Shown in pieces: positions 54,001-63,890 of a stretch of 64,000 nt of DNA (its first letter is position 1; the number at the start of each line of letters is the position of its first letter). This DNA comes from Caprimulgus europaeus (Eukaryota; Chordata; Aves; Caprimulgiformes; Caprimulgidae). The stretch covers positions 29,528,578-29,592,577 of the forward strand of contig OU015533.1 in NCBI GenBank assembly GCA_907165065.1. Reading direction: 5' to 3'. Both the position numbers and the translations under genes were made by a program. The notes beneath the pieces were generated by a model. That model saw only the letters and a list, made by a program, of their open reading frames with translations, did no database searches and was not told the DNA's origin.

Positions 54001-57000
54001 ATAGCATTGATGAAATAGGAAATTGGTATTTTTTGAGCCTCACAGCAGAGATTTTATTTTTAAAAATACATATAGAGATTTAGAAGGCTCATGTGAATAG
54101 TTAAGCCTTCACAAGGAACAGCATGAGAATGGAGACAAAAAGAATTGGGGGAAACAGATTAGTCTGGGATGTTGGAGCACAGGTATCACTGATCCAAAGA
54201 TGACTGAAAAGAAGTAATAATATCAGGTCTTAATTCTTCCTGAAAGATCTGAGCAGATGCATGTTGCATTTTCCAAGCATGCTATTGGGCAGAAAGTGAG
54301 TTACAAATTTTTTTATTTCTGATTTTGAGCTACTGACTTGTTGGCTATTACATTATAACTAAAGAATTCTTGTAAGCTAGGTTTCACCTGAAAAACAAAA
54401 ATAATGTGGAGGGTTTTTTCACTATGAGTATCTCAAAACATTGTCTACCATCTCATTATCTTAGGAATGAAACAAATAAAATGTTGAGTTTCAAATCTAA
54501 TTTAGAAAATACCAAGACTTCCTAAGTTTATTTTTTCACTTACATATTGGTCCTTTAAATTGGTGATTGGTCATGTGAAATAGATATTTCATATTGTGCC
54601 TTTTTTGTTGTTTTTGGTTTTGGTTTTTTTAGATTAGACATGGTACTTCCATATGTTTACTGAAACACTGTTTTTCATTTGGGATCAGCAATAATTTTTA
54701 GCCATCTAGCTCTTACGCTTTTGGTGTGCTCTTTTTTTCATGAGTATTTGTTCTTCGTATTCTAGAGGAGGAAGAATTTGGTGAATTTGGTCAACGAGTC
54801 TTTATTGGTACGCAATGACTAAAGATAAGTAAGATGTTTGGGGCTTGATCTAGATTAAGTGCTTCTCTGAAGTTAAATAAAATGCTTTGGTTTTTATTTC
54901 ACCTAAAGACTTACTGAATTTAATTCTCCTTGCTCTATTTTCCAAGCTTCAAGAAGTCACTTTCCTCCTACTAATGCTTGTTCTCTCCATTTCAATCTCT
55001 CTTCCTGTTAGGTTTCTACTGAGACTTGGCCACCACTCTTTTAACTTGACTGGCTGTTAAGATTTCCTTTACTTCATGATTAATTTTGCTAGACTGTAAT
55101 GTTGTTCTGTTGTCTGTCATCCATTGAGAATAATCACGAAAGCTTTCATTAGAAAAGCAGACCTAAAAGTAAGGTTTTCAGACTTGGATGGTCAGGTGGA
55201 GCAACAAACCTAACCCTGTTACTAAATCATAGTGACTTTTAGAATATGTGGATTCATTCTGGAGGCTGGAGCAAATGATCCAGATTTGCTTTAGGAGAGC
55301 AAAGCAGCCACACTATCAAAAACCAGCTGACCCCTTCCCTAGTGATGCTTTATGTGGCCAGAAACTTCTCTTTTGGTTTGTTTTGGGCATCTTTTTGGGC
55401 GTCTTTAATTCTGGGCTAATTTTCAGGTGACTTTCAGTGAGATTTGACCTAAAAAACCTTTAGCTGTCTTTTAACGTTCAGGGGTTCTACTAAGCTGACA
55501 TAGCAAGTGCAGCAATGAAATTCACTAACTTTCACCCTGCAAAAAGCTCAAAAAAACAGTATGTTGTGTGGCTTAGAAAGAGACACTCTAGACTAAAGCA
55601 CTAGCTCCCTTTATCTCGAGTGTATTTTCCAGATGTCTTTGCCCCTTACAGCTGGTTTCCGCAGAAGTATGCGCCTGTGTCGCAGGAAATCCTGGACCAA
55701 CCAGCAGTTATGTTATGGCCGGTGCCCCAGCAGCTGTTACAGCACTCCTGCAGCGCCATATGAAGAGGTGGTTAGGTACCAGCGGCACCCAGCAGACCGG
55801 AACAGACTAATTATACTAGTGGGTAAGAGGTTAATTACTTTCTCATGCAAATTTCACAACCTGTAACAGAGGGGATGAAACAGTCAATCATGGTCTGATC
55901 CACTGAGATTTCCCGCTGCTGACTGCAATGGTTGCAGACTGTGCAGGTAGCTCTCAAAGCAGTATTTCAACAATGGTTGTCTGCCATTTGACCCCATTGT
56001 TGCTTTTAAAGTTTAATGTATGTATCATCTTCTCTGCTTGAGATAGTGAATATTAAAAAAAAAAAAGCCTCAGAAGAAGCCATGCAGTTATGAATGCTGG
56101 TTGAAAATGGATTTTATTAGGGAAATTGTCCAGTTGGGACTGGTAGAGAAAGTGATGAGAAAACATTTGTAACTTACTAGAAAACCTCTTTACATGGAGG
56201 CATTTCTACAGCTAGTGTTAAATGCATGGATATGGCAATGGTAAGAAGAATGTTTAAAATCACACTCGAGACTAGAAAATCTCAATTGTGGGTAAAGCTA
56301 AACAGATGCCTTTAATAAAGCTTGCTCTAGGAAATATTGTATTAAGTGGGCTCCAGGCTCCCAAGTCATCATCAATAATAGAGACTGAAAGGAAGCTGTT
56401 GTTCTGCAGTGTTCTGTGATCCTGATAAAGCAAACTGCATAAAGGCAAATCCATTGTCCTTTCTAAGTCAGGAAGTATTTGATAATATTTTTTTCTTTTA
56501 AAATGGAATTGCTGAGTTGCCTCCTGGGTATGACTATATTGCTGGGAGGTGATTTGTACCCTGAATCAATCAAGATGCTTTGGTTACTTCTGGTACTTTT
56601 TTTGGGAACTTATTTACATCTCATTTGTGTGTGTGCAATGTGTTAGAAAATGGGAGGTGTGCATGTGAAAAGTGCCTCTGTCAGTAATATTAGTTGCTTT
56701 TCCAACTTTTCAGGTCCTGCAGGAGTTGGTGTGAATGAGCTAAGGCGAAGGCTTATTGCCAGTAACCCACAAGAGTTTCAAAGTGCCGTACCTCGTATGT
56801 AATGTTTTTCCTCTTTCCCTTACTACCTCCTCCAAACATGATTAGGAAATGTCAAGTACTCCCCTCTTGCCTTTATGTATTCATACACTCTTTGTTGTAT
56901 GGCTGTTTTTTCAGCTCTACTCCAAGCCAGAGTAATTTGCTTTTATAAGGATTCATTTAAAATGATGTCTTTCTCCCTGTTTTGGCAAATGAGCCAAGGG

Positions 57001-60000
57001 TATTGTCAAGTCATAGCTCCTGAAACCTCTAAAGCTTTATGTAGCAGTAGACTGTATGCATTATTTCATTTAATCTTGATGTTTCTTATTTTTAAATCTA
57101 GGAAAAGCAATGTTTCTTAGGGATATTCTAAATTCATAGTGTTTAAGTGATCAGATACGAGAATGAAGGCAACAGAAGTTGGTGCTTAATAGGCTTTGCA
57201 GCTTTCCTTATTAGCCTTCTAGTCTCAGATGAGACTTATACAGCTAATTTCTGACATAATAATTGAAATTCTTTCTATCTGTGCTTATTTGGTTCTTGTG
57301 ATTTGGACAACCAAACAGGAAATGTATGAATCTGAAGCTGGCTGAAAATTCAGGAATTCTTTTGTGCTTAAGATCCCAGATATGGTGAAGGTGCACGTGT
57401 GGGAAGGCTTGTGGGATGTTTCCAAATTAACTTTAATAAATTTTTTATAGTACTTTATGAAAGTTCTCTCATTTTCATTTGTGAAATTACAACAATTTGC
57501 TTGCAGTTGATTTTGTGTGTGTGTGTATCTCCTTGCAGACACCACTCGTGTTCAGAAGAGTTATGAAATGAACGGTCGTGAATATCACTACGTATCAAAG
57601 GAAACTTTTGAAAACATGGTGTATAGCCACAGGTAACTAGGAGAGACAAATTACATTTTTGTTACCTAAAATGTAACATGACTTGAGGGCTGGAGCACCT
57701 CTCCTATGAGGACAGGCTGAGAGAGTTGGGGCTGTCCAGCCTGGAAAAGAGAAGGCTCTGGGGAGATCTTATAGCGGCCTTCCAGTACCTGAAGGGGCTA
57801 CAAGAAAGGTTTTCACAACGGCAGTTAATGACAGGACATGGGGAAATGGCTTTAAACTGGAAGAGGGTAGGTTTAGATTGGATATTGGGAAGAAATTCTT
57901 CACTGTGAGGGTGGTCAGCCCCTGATGGCAGGGGCTTGGAAATAGATGATCTTTAAGGTCCCTTCCAACCCAGACTACTCTATGATTCTATGATCCAAGA
58001 ACAGACAGTTGTGTAGTTAGGTCCCAAGTCTGGACTCTTCCACCCATACTTACTGTGCACATTTAACGTACATTTTGGTCAACATACTTGAGCCCATTGC
58101 TTCAAAAACTGTATGCAGTTGCAAGTAAGCTCCTCTACAATTTTTCTCAGAATCCTTCTAAAGGAAAGGGGGTCTCCAGGCCTGAGCTCATTTGATGTGC
58201 TTGTAAGTTATGAGTTTAACCTTTCTATAAACTGGACTGTTTTCTAAAATTGATCAGAGTCAGACCTGTTCCTGATCCACATCTCCATTGCAAAAGCTCT
58301 GCAGTCATGACATCTCCAGCACCTGAACTGTAAGGGCTAAACTTTCAAAGTGTCTGCTCCTTTCTGGGCATCAATAATCCCTCTCTCTGCTAAGACAGAC
58401 CAGCTCAGCACCAGAAGCTACACTCTTTAAGCTGTGCCAAGTGCTTTGATATCTTCTAATTTCTTAAGTTATTAGTACTATATAAATGACAAGCATTTTA
58501 TTATTAGAATCACAACCTCTAAACATATAATTTGTAACAAGATTATGAGTAAAAAATGCATGTAGGGAAGAGTAAAGGTGGTGGTTCATCAGTGTTCATG
58601 ATGCTTTACGATCATTCAGTCTTTATCACTGGATTACATTTGAAGATTTTACCCTTAAATAGAACCTTTTGAGACTCAAGTGCTCTTTTATTTTTCTTCT
58701 TCCTCACCTCTGTTGCAGAATGCTGGAATATGGGGAATACAAAGGGTACCTATATGGTACCAGTATTGATGCAGTGCGAACAGTGCTCGATGAAGGGAAG
58801 ATCTGTGTAATAGATTTAGAACCACAGGTGAGTTGTAAAGGGGCAGGGACTCTACAGTTCATATCTTCCTGAGAGGAAAAATAATTCTCTGTACGTTCCT
58901 GAGCTATTGGAACAGTTAGTTGCTTTGTCTTGTGTTTCACTTTAGCTCATGCTGCTTATTAATAATAAATTATTCTTTGCATGGGTCTTGGGGTGGGGGG
59001 AATACTACAGTGACAAGTATGTACAGATCAGTATAGTTCATTTATTTCCAAATCAGCAGCTGCATTATCAGGTGGAATGGTACAGAAATGAGCTTTCATA
59101 CTTGCCTAAAGCAAGGATTATTCTTTCATGTGGAGACTGTTTCATGGAATTTTTCTCCTCCTCCAAGCCCTATTAGTTGAGAGTTCTGTCCTTCTGTTAG
59201 CAATCTCTGAACAACCCTTTGGTAAAAACAGCTACTGTTAAAGTAATCAAGCAAAAGCAGGGAATTGTACTGTGCATTTATTTCTCTTCAGAAGTAACTG
59301 AACAGGTGGGAGTAAGCTGCTGGTGCACATGACCAAACAGTTCTACAAGAACCTCCAGCCAGTGTATGCTGTGTAAACCACCACTCATCTAGGGACTACA
59401 ATTTGCAAAGGTTTACTATATGAGAAGGGGTAGCTTCCCCAGCTTCTGCATATGCCCTAGCAGATAGTAGCAAGAGGTGCTGCAAATATTAGGGTGATTA
59501 CAAGATGTTTTTATGCTGGGCATTGCAAAAAAACCTTCGAATTTGATCTTTGCATTCTTCTGTATTTTTTTCTTAATTACTTTTATTACCTGTAACGCTT
59601 CCAGAACTACTTACCGTGTTAATCTTTTCACTTAGACACTATTCACTTTTTTTTTCCTTCTGTCTTTGCATGGAATTTGCTGAGGAAGATACAGCTAATA
59701 AAGGCCTCAGTTTGTAAATATCTAAGAGACTTAAAGTTATGTCCAGCAAAATCCTACTAAATTTCTCTGAATTATTTGCATATTTAGTACTTAGGAGCTG
59801 TTTAGGTGACTGGGTTTCAGCATCTCTTCTAACCGAATGTAAAGAGAAACATCATAGGTCATTAACTTTTAGAAACTTCCCTCTAGCTATGCAGAGCCAG
59901 TGTAGTCAGAGCCTTAGGTTAGCAGTGGTTTGTGCTGCTTGAAATAATAGTTAAGTTACATGCTCTGTGGTGTGTTACTCAAAAGCCAAACCCCAATAAG

Positions 60001-62092
60001 GGGCAGATTAGGCCACACTTCAGTCTTCAGTTCATATCTAAAAATGTCCTTGGGTTTCTCTTGCTACAATTCTCCTAAACAATAGGGAGAAGAGGGGGAA
60101 AAAAGTGTAATCTTGCTACTTGAACAGATGTACTAGATTCAGTTTTTAACATGTGAGTTCAAAGGACAAGTTTTGGAAAGGATATGAAGTAATGGCACAT
60201 AGCCAGTTCAGTAATTGTTGTGAGGCAGGAGAATTGCTGCAGAGTTGCATACGTGTATTTTAAATCTGGTGGCTTGGCCAACTTTGCATGCTGTGCTTTT
60301 ATTCCTTTTTTCTTTTTTTTTTTTTTTCTAGCTTCCTTTACTGCTTTGCAGTAGTTTAAAAATGCTTATTAACTTCAGGCAATGTTACACAGCACAAAGA
60401 TTCCTGAAAGCGGGGTACTTTCTTCCAGTAGGGAGCAATAAAGGTGTACTTTTTCCAAAGGTAGCTCCCCAGCAGTTAAAAAAAACCCAAAACAACAGAT
60501 TTCAGATTCATCTTTAATGTTGTTGATTGTAGAGATCTGCTAATGACAATGTCCAGTCACCCACTGGAAATGAAAGCATCTCCTAATAAGGTTACCAAGC
60601 AGAATTGAATGATTGGTATGCAGCAGTTGCTTAGCAATATCTGGTCCAAGGATTATTAGTGAAGTCATTTTAAAGCAGGTGTTCCTGAAAAAAGTTTACT
60701 GCTAGTCTGGAGATAACAGCATATTGTAAACAACTGGATTTTTACGGGAGTAAAACTGGGATGAATACACTTGAAATACTTTAACTTCTTTTTTCTTTTA
60801 ATTTGCAGGGTATACAAGTAGCCCGGACTCATGAATTAAAGCCCTACATTATATTCATCAAACCATCCAGCATAAGCTGCATGAGGCAGACTCGTGAAAA
60901 TGCCAGAATCATTACAGATTATTATGTGAACATGAAATTCAAGGTGAGATTGTTGAATAGAAAAGACTCAGTTTACTATTCTGGGATTTTGTGTTTAGAA
61001 CATAATGCATTTTACTATGTTAACTCTTCAAAAAAGATTACTGTGTCTTTAGGACCAAATCTAAGTTATTCTTATCTTTTTCTGTTTGGTTTGTTCAGAT
61101 TTTTTTCCCCCTCCAAATTTGCTTTGAAGTGGAAGGCTTGTAATTTGTACCTAGGGGACTAAGGCATTTTGCTTTAAAAGTCTTTTAAAGAGAAGCTATT
61201 TTGTATATTTTTGTTTTTATATATATTTACTATTTCCAGTGAAATATCTAGAATGTGCTTCATTCGGTAATTTAATAAAATATTGTTTTCATGTAGTTAT
61301 AAGAATGCATTGTTATGTCACATGTGCTTAATGACAGTATCAATATCGATTCTATACCAAGTTCTGTATACAGAACACAAATTCTGCTTGTAGGAAATGT
61401 GTATCTTGTATTTGCACTGTGTCTAGTGCATTGTCACAACTGCTTCCATGCAAATCATAATCAAGTTTTAGCATCTTAAAATTTTGGACACCTCAGTCCA
61501 TACCTGTATATGGAAATGCATCATGACTCCTATGGCAGAAAAAAACATGAACACAGGGGAAATAAATTAAAATGCAGAATGACAACACAAGTGGATTTGC
61601 CTTCCAGTCCCTAACATCCTCTGCCAGTGCTCATCAGTAGAATAATCTTTTTGGGAAAAAGGAACATACTGAGACACAGGTATTTCCTTGGGAAGGATAC
61701 AGCAGTCAGCTCTTGCTTCAGAGACTTGGAACTGACTGTAGCAGGAATACTTCACTATAGCAAACTGTAAATGAACTAAAGTACATTCGCACTATCTATT
61801 CACCTCTCGTTTACATGGCCCAAGGTATTCTGCAGATGCCATGCAGGTATGTTTCTCTACACAACACTAAAGCTTTATAAACTTGCTCTGTGTCTCACAG
61901 GAAGAAGATTTACAGGAGATGGAAGATTCAGCTAAGGAAATGGAAGCTCAGTTTGGTCAGTTCTTTGATCAAGTGATTGTGAATGACAATTTACAAGAAG
62001 CATCTGCAGAGCTGCTATCTGCAGTCCATCAAGCACAGGACGAGCCCCAGTGGGTCCCTGCAATATGGATATGCTCAGACACTCAGCCCTAA
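41905..62092 (+). CDS. MPP4: MPP4, MAGUK p55 family member 4 (20 exons, start unresolved)
   Basis: MPP4 is a membrane-associated guanylate kinase scaffold of photoreceptor terminals. In mouse it organises PSD-95, VELI/LIN7 proteins and the plasma-membrane Ca2+ ATPase at the rod presynaptic membrane. Twenty exons join in frame: L27 (41905-44517), PDZ (44386-47532), SH3 (47985-49384), a HOOK linker of five tiny exons (50129-54807) and a guanylate-kinase-like region (55652-62092). The GK P-loop reads GPAGVGV and lacks the Lys and Ser needed for catalysis, as usual in this family, so it is a binding module. Without exon 1 the frame covers 1832 nt after one donated base. The protein would be about 620 residues against 637 for the human canonical form. 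One intron (43850-44385) is GC-AG. The start exon is uncertain; see the two candidates. Confidence 0.95.
42984..43061 (+). CDS. MPP4: MPP4 L27 exon 2
   Basis: 26 codons, phase 0 at both ends: [20 protein letters not shown] and CALTHE. Human [20 protein letters not shown]. Short, but confirmed by phase and by the flanking AG/GTAAGA sites. Confidence 0.92.
43769..43849 (+). CDS. MPP4: MPP4 L27 exon 3, GC donor
   Basis: 27 codons, phase 0 at both ends: [20 protein letters not shown] then LQAPHFK. The donor is AAG|GCAAGT, so the intron is GC-AG. No GT near the end would keep the human-like junction HFK|ALLSAHD. Confidence 0.93.
44386..44517 (+). CDS. MPP4: MPP4 exon joining L27 to PDZ
   Basis: 44 codons: [44 protein letters not shown]. 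The last residues start the PDZ domain and its carboxylate-binding loop, PLGA, which is completed by the next exon. Confidence 0.96.
44633..44760 (-). mobile_element. CR1 LINE 3' fragment, minus orientation
   Basis: CACAGAATCACAAGAATTGC then GGTTGGAAAGGGCCTTAGGA and the CATCTAG...GCAGG...ACTAGAGCGGGTTG series, the inverted 3' end of a CR1 element. Diverged; the right edge is uncertain. It starts about 115 nt after the MPP4 exon ending at 44517. Confidence 0.8.
45157..45238 (+). CDS. MPP4: MPP4 PDZ exon 1
   Basis: 82 nt, phase 0 in, phase 1 out: [20 protein letters not shown] then [11 protein letters not shown] strands with the conserved GGLA turn. Confidence 0.96.
46420..46505 (+). CDS. MPP4: MPP4 PDZ exon 2
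   Basis: 86 nt, phase 1 in, phase 0 out: [20 protein letters not shown] and PEQVIDIL. Carries the GD.L.EVNG signature of PDZ domains. Confidence 0.96.
47461..47532 (+). CDS. MPP4: MPP4 PDZ exon 3
   Basis: 24 codons, phase 0 at both ends: [20 protein letters not shown] then NQTT. It ends the PDZ domain and starts the short PDZ-SH3 linker. Confidence 0.94.
47985..48181 (+). CDS. MPP4: MPP4 SH3 exon
   Basis: 197 nt, phase 0 in, phase 2 out: [40 protein letters not shown] and WQARKVSDL, ending [10 protein letters not shown]. This is a typical MAGUK SH3 with the ALYDY-type motif altered to AMADY. Confidence 0.96.
49320..49384 (+). CDS. MPP4: MPP4 SH3 end, exon with phase-1 T
   Basis: 65 nt: [20 protein letters not shown], Met, then a single T before donor GTGAGT. 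Human reads ...CLKSTLY in the short isoform. The leftover T controls which downstream exon can follow without a stop. A second GT two bases earlier would shift phase and is less likely. Confidence 0.9.
50129..50146 (+). CDS. MPP4: MPP4 HOOK microexon 1 (18 nt)
   Basis: TA AGC ACT GTG GAT GAA G between TGCTGTGGGCAG and donor GTAGGA. Phase 1 at both ends. Joined to the previous T it encodes L-S-T-V-D-E and then donates G, giving ...LSTVDEEDDM with the next exon. From memory, a longer human MPP4 isoform carries a similar acidic stretch before DDMKIDEK. Found by frame reasoning, so it needs transcript support. Confidence 0.65.
51162..51200 (+). CDS. MPP4: MPP4 HOOK small exon 2 (39 nt)
   Basis: Phase 1 at both ends; encodes [12 protein letters not shown] after a junction Glu. 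The acceptor GATCTGTAG has a long T tract upstream; the donor is GTAACT. It resembles DDMKIDEKCVEA, which I recall from a human MPP4 isoform. Confidence 0.82.
51962..51982 (+). CDS. MPP4: MPP4 HOOK microexon 3 (21 nt)
   Basis: AT GAA GAA ACA TTT GAG TCT G, phase 1 at both ends: (D or Y)-EETFES. The donor GTAAGT is excellent. The acceptor AACAAG is weak, with a TACTAAAC branch-like motif only a few bases upstream and a T-rich stretch before that. The peptide equals the EETFES I recall from human. Confidence 0.75.
52491..52553. repeat. T-rich tract with 8-bp inverted repeat
   Basis: A run of T, then AACCAACC (52506-52513), a nine-base loop, GGTTGGTT (52523-52530) and more T/G. It lies between MPP4 microexons 3 and 4. 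Confidence 0.75.
53243..53257 (+). CDS. MPP4: MPP4 HOOK microexon 4 (15 nt)
   Basis: AG GAG CTT AAA GAA G between CGTGCAG and GTAACA, phase 1 at both ends: E-E-L-K-E. It matches the SEELSED segment of the human isoform in register. One of the shortest vertebrate exons one could propose from sequence, so confidence rests on phase and position. Confidence 0.68.
54766..54807 (+). CDS. MPP4: MPP4 HOOK small exon 5 (42 nt)
   Basis: Phase 1 at both ends: [13 protein letters not shown], aligned without gaps to human KEEFVGYGQKFFI. Acceptor TATTCTAG, donor GTACGC. It follows G-ending exons well, but after the T-ending exon at 49384 it would create TAG. Confidence 0.88.
55652..55822 (+). CDS. MPP4: MPP4 HOOK-GK exon
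   Basis: 171 nt, phase 1 at both ends: [15 protein letters not shown], a cysteine-rich middle ([11 protein letters not shown]), then [20 protein letters not shown]. The acceptor TTGCCCCTTACAG fits human FFI|AGF; an AG at 55631-55632 would not. Confidence 0.94.
56714..56794 (+). CDS. MPP4: MPP4 GK exon, degenerate P-loop
   Basis: 81 nt, phase 1 at both ends: [20 protein letters not shown] then EFQSAVP. GPAGVGV replaces the catalytic GxxGxGKS, so ATP binding and kinase activity are not expected. Confidence 0.96.
57539..57632 (+). CDS. MPP4: MPP4 GK exon
   Basis: 94 nt, phase 1 in, phase 2 out: [20 protein letters not shown] and [11 protein letters not shown]. The GMP-binding-like TTR...E.NG.EYHYVS motif is kept. 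Confidence 0.96.
57684..57994 (+). mobile_element. CR1 LINE 3' fragment, plus orientation
   Basis: About 310 bp with the classic CR1 tail: GAGGGCTGGAGCACCTCTCC, ...GGACAGGCTGAGAGAGTTGG, ...GGGAAGAAATTCTTCACTGT, and the ending AAGGTCCCTTCCAACCC...TCTATGATTCTATGA. The 5' truncation and octamer-repeat 3' end are typical. It sits 51 nt after an MPP4 GK exon (57632), in sense orientation. Confidence 0.93.
58719..58827 (+). CDS. MPP4: MPP4 GK exon
   Basis: 109 nt, phase 2 in, phase 0 out: [20 protein letters not shown] and [16 protein letters not shown]. It has the E.GEY.G..YGTS signature of GK domains. Confidence 0.97.
60809..60943 (+). CDS. MPP4: MPP4 GK exon
   Basis: 45 codons, phase 0 at both ends: [45 protein letters not shown]. 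Confidence 0.96.
61901..62092 (+). CDS. MPP4: MPP4 terminal exon
   Basis: [40 protein letters not shown] and [15 protein letters not shown], then TAA at 62090-62092. The C-terminal WVPAxWI motif is typical of p55-type MAGUKs. Confidence 0.97.
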   Translation, partial: EEDLQEMEDSAKEMEAQFGQFFDQVIVNDNLQEASAELLSAVHQAQDEPQWVPAIWICSDTQP

Positions 62093-62355
62093 TTCTGAGC
62101 AGCAGGCAGCTTCAGAAAGATTACATCTTATGTTTTACTTCAAGAATAATCCTAATGTCAGGATTGTAAGAATTTATCTTTGTATGTGAGGGATTTGGAA
62201 GAGGATTAGGAAAGAAGCTGCTACAGGAGATATAATCATACTACATTCTCTGTAGCTCTTCAGCTTTTTATGTTACAGTTGCATCCACTTTTGTACAAAA
62301 AAGGAAATATTCTGAGTGCTCAATTACAAGAATAAAGAAAAATCTATTTTGTTGC
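62093..62355 (+). other. MPP4: MPP4 3' UTR (inferred)
   Basis: Short AT-rich tail up to just beyond the AATAAA at 62331. A second AATAAA at 62602 could extend it by about 270 nt. Confidence 0.6.
62331..62336 (+). terminator. MPP4: Candidate MPP4 polyadenylation signal
   Basis: AATAAA about 240 nt after the stop, followed by TTTTGTTGCATGTATCTG, a reasonable GT-rich downstream element. Confidence 0.6.
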
Positions 62356-63380
62356 ATGTATCTGCATAATTTACACATAGTTACAGAAAAGTCCTTTCCT
62401 TTCTTTTTATTATGGTTATTCTGGTACTGTGATACCTGTACATTCTGGAAGCCTTACTGACAAATGATATTCAGACAATATTCAGTCCAGAGCATACTCT
62501 TGTAGCATGCTGTCTTTGAGCAGAGAGTGTCATTTATGAAGGTATGGGTTTGCTCCTTATCCTTTTTCCCTCTTAAGACAGGAGCAGAGTGCTACTGTCG
62601 CAATAAAAATGACTGTAGAAACTGCAGTTATCTTTGCAATACATGTAGGACATCTTTTCTTTTTTTCCATCAACTCAAGTAAAAACTGACAGAACACGGA
62701 CTTACCAAAGAGGGAAATGAAGTCAGAAGCCCCTTATACTCCAGGTAGCATGCTCTCCTGATCAACTAGTGCAGTGCTTGTGGCAAGCAAGTTCTTCACT
62801 CTCTTCACCTCCCATTGCAGCTGTCTTGCCCCCTGAGGAACACAGATTACTATTCAGTTGGCCTACCTCACCTTGGAAGAAAATCAAACAAAAGCAACAG
62901 TCTAGAAAGAGATTATTCAAAGCCAAATTTTGCAGCTACCACCGTGCCTACTCGTTCTAGAGTCAGGCCTAGTATTCCTTGTTTAGAAGTAAAACTGGGG
63001 AGACCAGAGTCCCAACATGTCACTGGTGTGGGGTAAGTACTGGTGGAAGGTGAGGCTGGTGCCAGCTCTGTGCTGCTGGTCCATGACCAACTCCCCACCT
63101 CAGCTACCTAGTCCAGCATTTGTGCACTCTTTCCCCTTGCCTATTTTTCATGTGTTATCTTACAGACAGATCTGCTTTCGCTATTGGAAAAGAAAGATGT
63201 TCTCATTAGAGGTGCATTTGCTTCATGTCCGTTTGTGCTGGAACAAAATTTTATCACATTCATTTTCGACTTTTTTTTTTTTTTTCCTTTCCGTTAACTA
63301 ACTTTATTTTACAAATTCTGTCTGTGGTTATAAGCTCCAGGAGGCCAGAAACCTTGTTTTCTCACTAACGTGCATGTGAT
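62356..63380 (+). other. MPP4-TMEM237 intergenic spacer
   Basis: About 1 kb of ordinary composition with a second AATAAA at 62602 and a T run near 63271-63285. No gene or recognisable repeat seen. Confidence 0.6.
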
Positions 63381-63389
63381 TTTGCTCGC

Positions 63390-63890
63390 CCAAGGGACAA
63401 GGAGCCCCGCACCGCCGCGCCGGGACGGGCTCGCTCTGCTGATGAAGCTGCCGGAGGGGACGTGAACTCAGGTGGGAGGGAAAAGGAGGCCGGGCCTGCC
63501 CGCCACTGGCGGGGCTGCAGCCTCGCCTTGCCGCGCTACCACCGCCCCGGGGCGGGGCGGAAGCTAGCGCCGGCTCCTCCCCGCGGCGCCCCGGAGACCG
63601 GCAGCGGCGGGCGCAGCATGGCGGCCTGGCGGGCGGGCCCCGACGGGGTGAGGGCGCGGCGGGGCCGGGGCGGAAGGGGGGCGGCTCTGCCCACAGCGGG
63701 GCCGCCTCTGGAGGGGCCGGGCGGGCGGCAGGGCGGCAAAGTGCCGGCGGCCGCGGCAGCACTCGCCCTGCGGGGCTGCAGCCCGGTGCGCCCGGCTGTG
63801 AGCAGCGGCGGGAGCTCGGTCCGTCCTGAGCCCCGCTGCCGGAGCTGTACCGGGGCTGCCAGCGGCGGCAGCTGCTGCCGGCAGACGGGA
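63390..63890 (+). promoter_or_regulatory. TMEM237: CpG-island promoter, probably TMEM237
   Basis: The GC and CpG content jumps abruptly from about 63390, in contrast to the AT-rich DNA on the left. It contains a GC box (GGGGCGGGGC at 63549-63558) and more GGGCGG-type sites, with no TATA box. The position just after MPP4, and the order in human (ALS2, MPP4, TMEM237 on one strand), point to the TMEM237 promoter. Bidirectional activity cannot be excluded. Confidence 0.8.
63618..63647 (+). CDS. TMEM237: Probable TMEM237 first coding exon (partial gene)
   Basis: The ATG has A at -3 and G at +4, encodes MAAWRAGPDG and is followed by donor GTGAGG. TMEM237 is a four-pass membrane protein of the ciliary transition zone (human JBTS14, Joubert syndrome). 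The first exon of human TMEM237 is also short and poorly conserved, so the ten residues cannot prove identity; the call rests on synteny, the CpG island and the splice donor. The rest of the gene lies to the right. Confidence 0.5.

Noticed and set aside
49384-54766. MPP4 as a pseudogene because the direct exon junction gives TAG
   Set aside because: All other exons are intact and in frame, and the 18- and 21-nt exons supply open routes around the stop.
56714-56794. Loss of the catalytic P-loop Lys in the MPP4 GK domain as a mutation
   Set aside because: GPSGVGV-type loops are normal for MPP4, including human, where the GK domain is a protein-binding module.
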